A stretch of DNA of 15,291 nucleotides, taken from assembly GCA_021372715.1 (NCBI GenBank), contig JAJFTX010000049.1, positions 1 through 15,291 on the forward strand, written 5' to 3'. Position 1 is the stretch's first letter, and every line of letters starts with the position of its first letter. The notes beneath the pieces were generated by a model that was given only the letters and a program-made list of their open reading frames with translations, was not told where the DNA came from and made no database searches. Source of the DNA: Methanobacterium sp. (GTDB lineage: Archaea; Methanobacteriota; Methanobacteria; Methanobacteriales; Methanobacteriaceae). Shown here in pieces: positions 13,767 through 15,291 of this stretch. Both the position numbers and the translations under genes were made by a program.

Positions 13767-14806
13767 AACTGCTTGTTTTTGAATTTGCAACTGCTACAGG
13801 AGTTAAAAATCCCACCATAACCATGGAAGGTCAGGCCATGCTGGAGGGACTTATAAATGATTTTAAAGAATTTGATGTGGAGTATCCGATCAATGAAAAA
13901 AAAACAATTAATTTTCTTAAAAAAGAAGAACTTAAAGAAGGTAAAAGTCACCCTCAATCAATTAGGATCAATGAAAATCTCTCATCATGGTTGAATGAAA
14001 ATATAAGAGATTATGATGCCTGTTTTCCTGTGGCTCCGGAAGAAAATCTTATTTTATACGAATTAATCCATATCATAGAAGATAATAATGTTAAAAATAT
14101 CGGATCTACTTCTGAGGCAGTATTGAGATGTAGTGATAAATTTGAGACCTATAATTTTTTGAAAAATGATTTACCCCTAATTAATACTCGTAAAGTATTT
14201 TTCAATGCCTTAAAAGAATATAAAGATCTTTTTAAAGCTGATAAGAAGATGATGATAGTTAAACCTGCCGATGGTATTTCCTGCTCAGGAGTACAGCTGA
14301 TTCGGTCTTATAAAGATCTTATTAAAGCTTCAAAACTGCTAAAAAGAGTTACCAAGTTACCATACTTTTTATTACAGGATTATATTGATGGTATCAGTAC
14401 CAGTGTAAGTCTATTAAGCAATGGAAATGAATCCATACCATTAAGCTTGAATTTACAGAATATTAAACTAAAAGGTGCAGAATTACATTATAATGGTGGA
14501 AAAGTTCCATTTGAGCATGAATTATCCGAAAAGGCTAAGTTGATCGCTGCAGATGCTGTTGAATCCATAAATGGTCTGAAGGGATATGTTGGTGTGGATC
14601 TGTTGCTAGATGAAGTAAAAAAAGAAGTATACCTCTTGGAAATAAATCCCCGTCTAACAACATCTTATGTTGCTTTAAGGAGATTATTAAACTTCAATCT
14701 AGGAGAAGCTATCCTTGAATCAGTTGATGGTAAACTACCATCTGAAATATTTTTAAATGGTTCCATGAGCTTTTATAAGGATAAAAATATTACATTTAAC
14801 CATTAA
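13763..14806 (+). CDS. mfnD: Tyramine--L-glutamate ligase (ATP-grasp), methanofuran biosynthesis
   Basis: Predicted to join L-glutamate through its gamma-carboxylate to tyramine using ATP, giving gamma-glutamyltyramine for methanofuran. The 347-residue protein is an ATP-grasp ligase: CSDKFETY (123-130) marks the central domain, VKPADGISCSG (166-176) the nucleotide-binding loop, YVGVDLLL (275-282) and LEINPRLTTSY (292-302) the metal and ATP-binding end. The N-terminal FEFATATG (6-13) is also typical of the group. The TTG start at 13763 overlaps the wecC stop (TTGA), with TAGGA at 13753-13757 five bases upstream, which supports coupled translation. The next gene, mfnF, uses its product, strengthening the call. 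Other archaeal ATP-grasp ligases look similar in isolation. Linkage to wec genes is probably positional rather than biochemical. Confidence 0.82.
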   Translation: MKLLVFEFATATGVKNPTITMEGQAMLEGLINDFKEFDVEYPINEKKTINFLKKEELKEGKSHPQSIRINENLSSWLNENIRDYDACFPVAPEENLILYELIHIIEDNNVKNIGSTSEAVLRCSDKFETYNFLKNDLPLINTRKVFFNALKEYKDLFKADKKMMIVKPADGISCSGVQLIRSYKDLIKASKLLKRVTKLPYFLLQDYIDGISTSVSLLSNGNESIPLSLNLQNIKLKGAELHYNGGKVPFEHELSEKAKLIAADAVESINGLKGYVGVDLLLDEVKKEVYLLEINPRLTTSYVALRRLLNFNLGEAILESVDGKLPSEIFLNGSMSFYKDKNITFNH

Positions 14807-14827
14807 ATAATTCCTTAAATTTAAATT

Positions 14828-14841
14828 AAAAAATATAAATT
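14828..14841 (+). promoter_or_regulatory. TATA-box candidate before mfnF
   Basis: AAAAAATATAAATT in the 76-base spacer between mfnD and mfnF would start transcription around 14860, giving a short leader before ATG 14874 or 14883. No ribosome site precedes either ATG, which fits a short-leader transcript. Confidence 0.3.
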
Positions 14842-14882
14842 GAAAACTAATCAAATTAACTAAAAAAATACAGATGATCAAT

Positions 14883-15291
14883 ATGAAAATTGCTGGATTT
14901 GATATTGGAGGAGCCAACACAGACCTGGCTGTGGTTGAGTTCGATGCCGAAGGACAAAAAAAGCATATTACAACTGATTTTGAATATTTACCCATGTGGC
15001 AGGAGAAGGAAAATCTTTCCAAATCCCTTAAAAGTCTTCTGGGTGATGAAATTTATGAAATTGATGCCGTAGGAATTTGTATGACTGCCGAATTGGTGGA
15101 TGCCTATCTGACCAAGAAGGAAGGTGTATTGGATATTGCAGGTAAAGTAAAAAATACATTCGATCTTCCGCTGGGTTTTATTGGATATCAAGGGGTAATA
15201 GATTATAATCAATTACAGGAGGATCCACTCCAGGTTGCAGCGGCTTTGTGGGTTGCTACTTCCAGATTAGCAGGTTTAAGATCCTCAGAAT
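14883..15291 (+). CDS. mfnF: Methanofuran core synthase (hydantoinase/oxoprolinase-like, ASKHA fold), N-terminal part
   Basis: The frame runs open to the window edge, giving the first 136 residues. MfnF joins gamma-glutamyltyramine to the diphosphorylated aminomethyl-furan unit, forming the core of methanofuran, the first one-carbon carrier of methanogenesis. Visible family features are the phosphate loop GFDIGGANTDLA (5-16), the YLPMW segment (35-39), GICMTAELVDAY (64-75) with the following KKEGV, and DPLQVAAALWVAT (114-126), all typical of the group once named H4MPT-linked C1-transfer proteins. An in-frame ATG at 14874 would add MIN; neither ATG has a ribosome site. Adjacency to mfnD supports the assignment. 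The C-terminal part, needed to confirm completeness, lies beyond the window. Confidence 0.85.
   Translation, partial: MKIAGFDIGGANTDLAVVEFDAEGQKKHITTDFEYLPMWQEKENLSKSLKSLLGDEIYEIDAVGICMTAELVDAYLTKKEGVLDIAGKVKNTFDLPLGFIGYQGVIDYNQLQEDPLQVAAALWVATSRLAGLRSSE

Noticed and set aside
13646..13957. 103-codon antisense frame across the wecC-mfnD junction
   Set aside because: Phenylalanine- and lysine-rich mirror of A-rich coding sequence; both sense genes are convincing.

Overview
The window looks like a chromosomal segment of a mesophilic, AT-rich methanogenic archaeon of the Methanobacteriales (Methanobacterium-like). The evidence is two adjacent methanofuran-biosynthesis genes (mfnD and the start of mfnF), an archaeal FAD synthase (ribL), a four-cysteine MurT-like Mur ligase and a transglutaminase-like fragment of the kind common in pseudomurein-walled methanogens, an archaeal DUF460 (RuvC/YqgF-like) protein, and TATA-box promoters with oligo-T tracts at gene ends. 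I saw no tRNA, rRNA, CRISPR array, insertion sequence or integrase.

Layout. 1-261 (+): the C-terminal end of a secreted-type transglutaminase-like protein, cut by the window edge. 350-2289 (-): a two-gene unit, a MurT-like Mur ligase followed 14 bases later by ribL. 2493-3728 (+): a shortened relative of phosphoenolpyruvate synthase lacking the ATP-grasp half and with two altered active-site positions. 3835-4545 (-): hisA, with a possible 11-codon leader reading frame. 4680-6056 (+): a 14-helix MFS exporter. 6164-7690 (-): a protein built almost wholly of 15 tetratricopeptide repeats in exact 34-residue register. 7691-8052: a 362-base stretch without a convincing gene. 8053-8394 (+): a small unrecognised protein. 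8560-9384 (+): truA. About 9602-10966 (+): the DUF460 protein. 11085-14806 (+): wecB, wecC and mfnD, followed by mfnF running off the end at 15291.

How they may work together. wecB and wecC catalyse consecutive steps (UDP-GlcNAc to UDP-ManNAc to UDP-ManNAcA) for surface glycans. mfnD overlaps the end of wecC, and mfnF follows; MfnD makes gamma-glutamyltyramine and MfnF joins it to the furan unit of methanofuran. The remaining genes are housekeeping singletons in convergent or divergent pairs.

Nothing here is clearly a new multi-gene system. The points most worth a second look are the PpsA-like protein with altered catalytic positions, the unusual C-terminal extension of WecB, the MurT-like ligase without a GatD neighbour, the internally duplicated TPR protein, two short perfect or near-perfect tandem duplications at gene borders (3706-3745 and 8497-8542), and two genes (hisA and the DUF460 gene) whose strong Shine-Dalgarno sequences do not sit at the obvious start codon.
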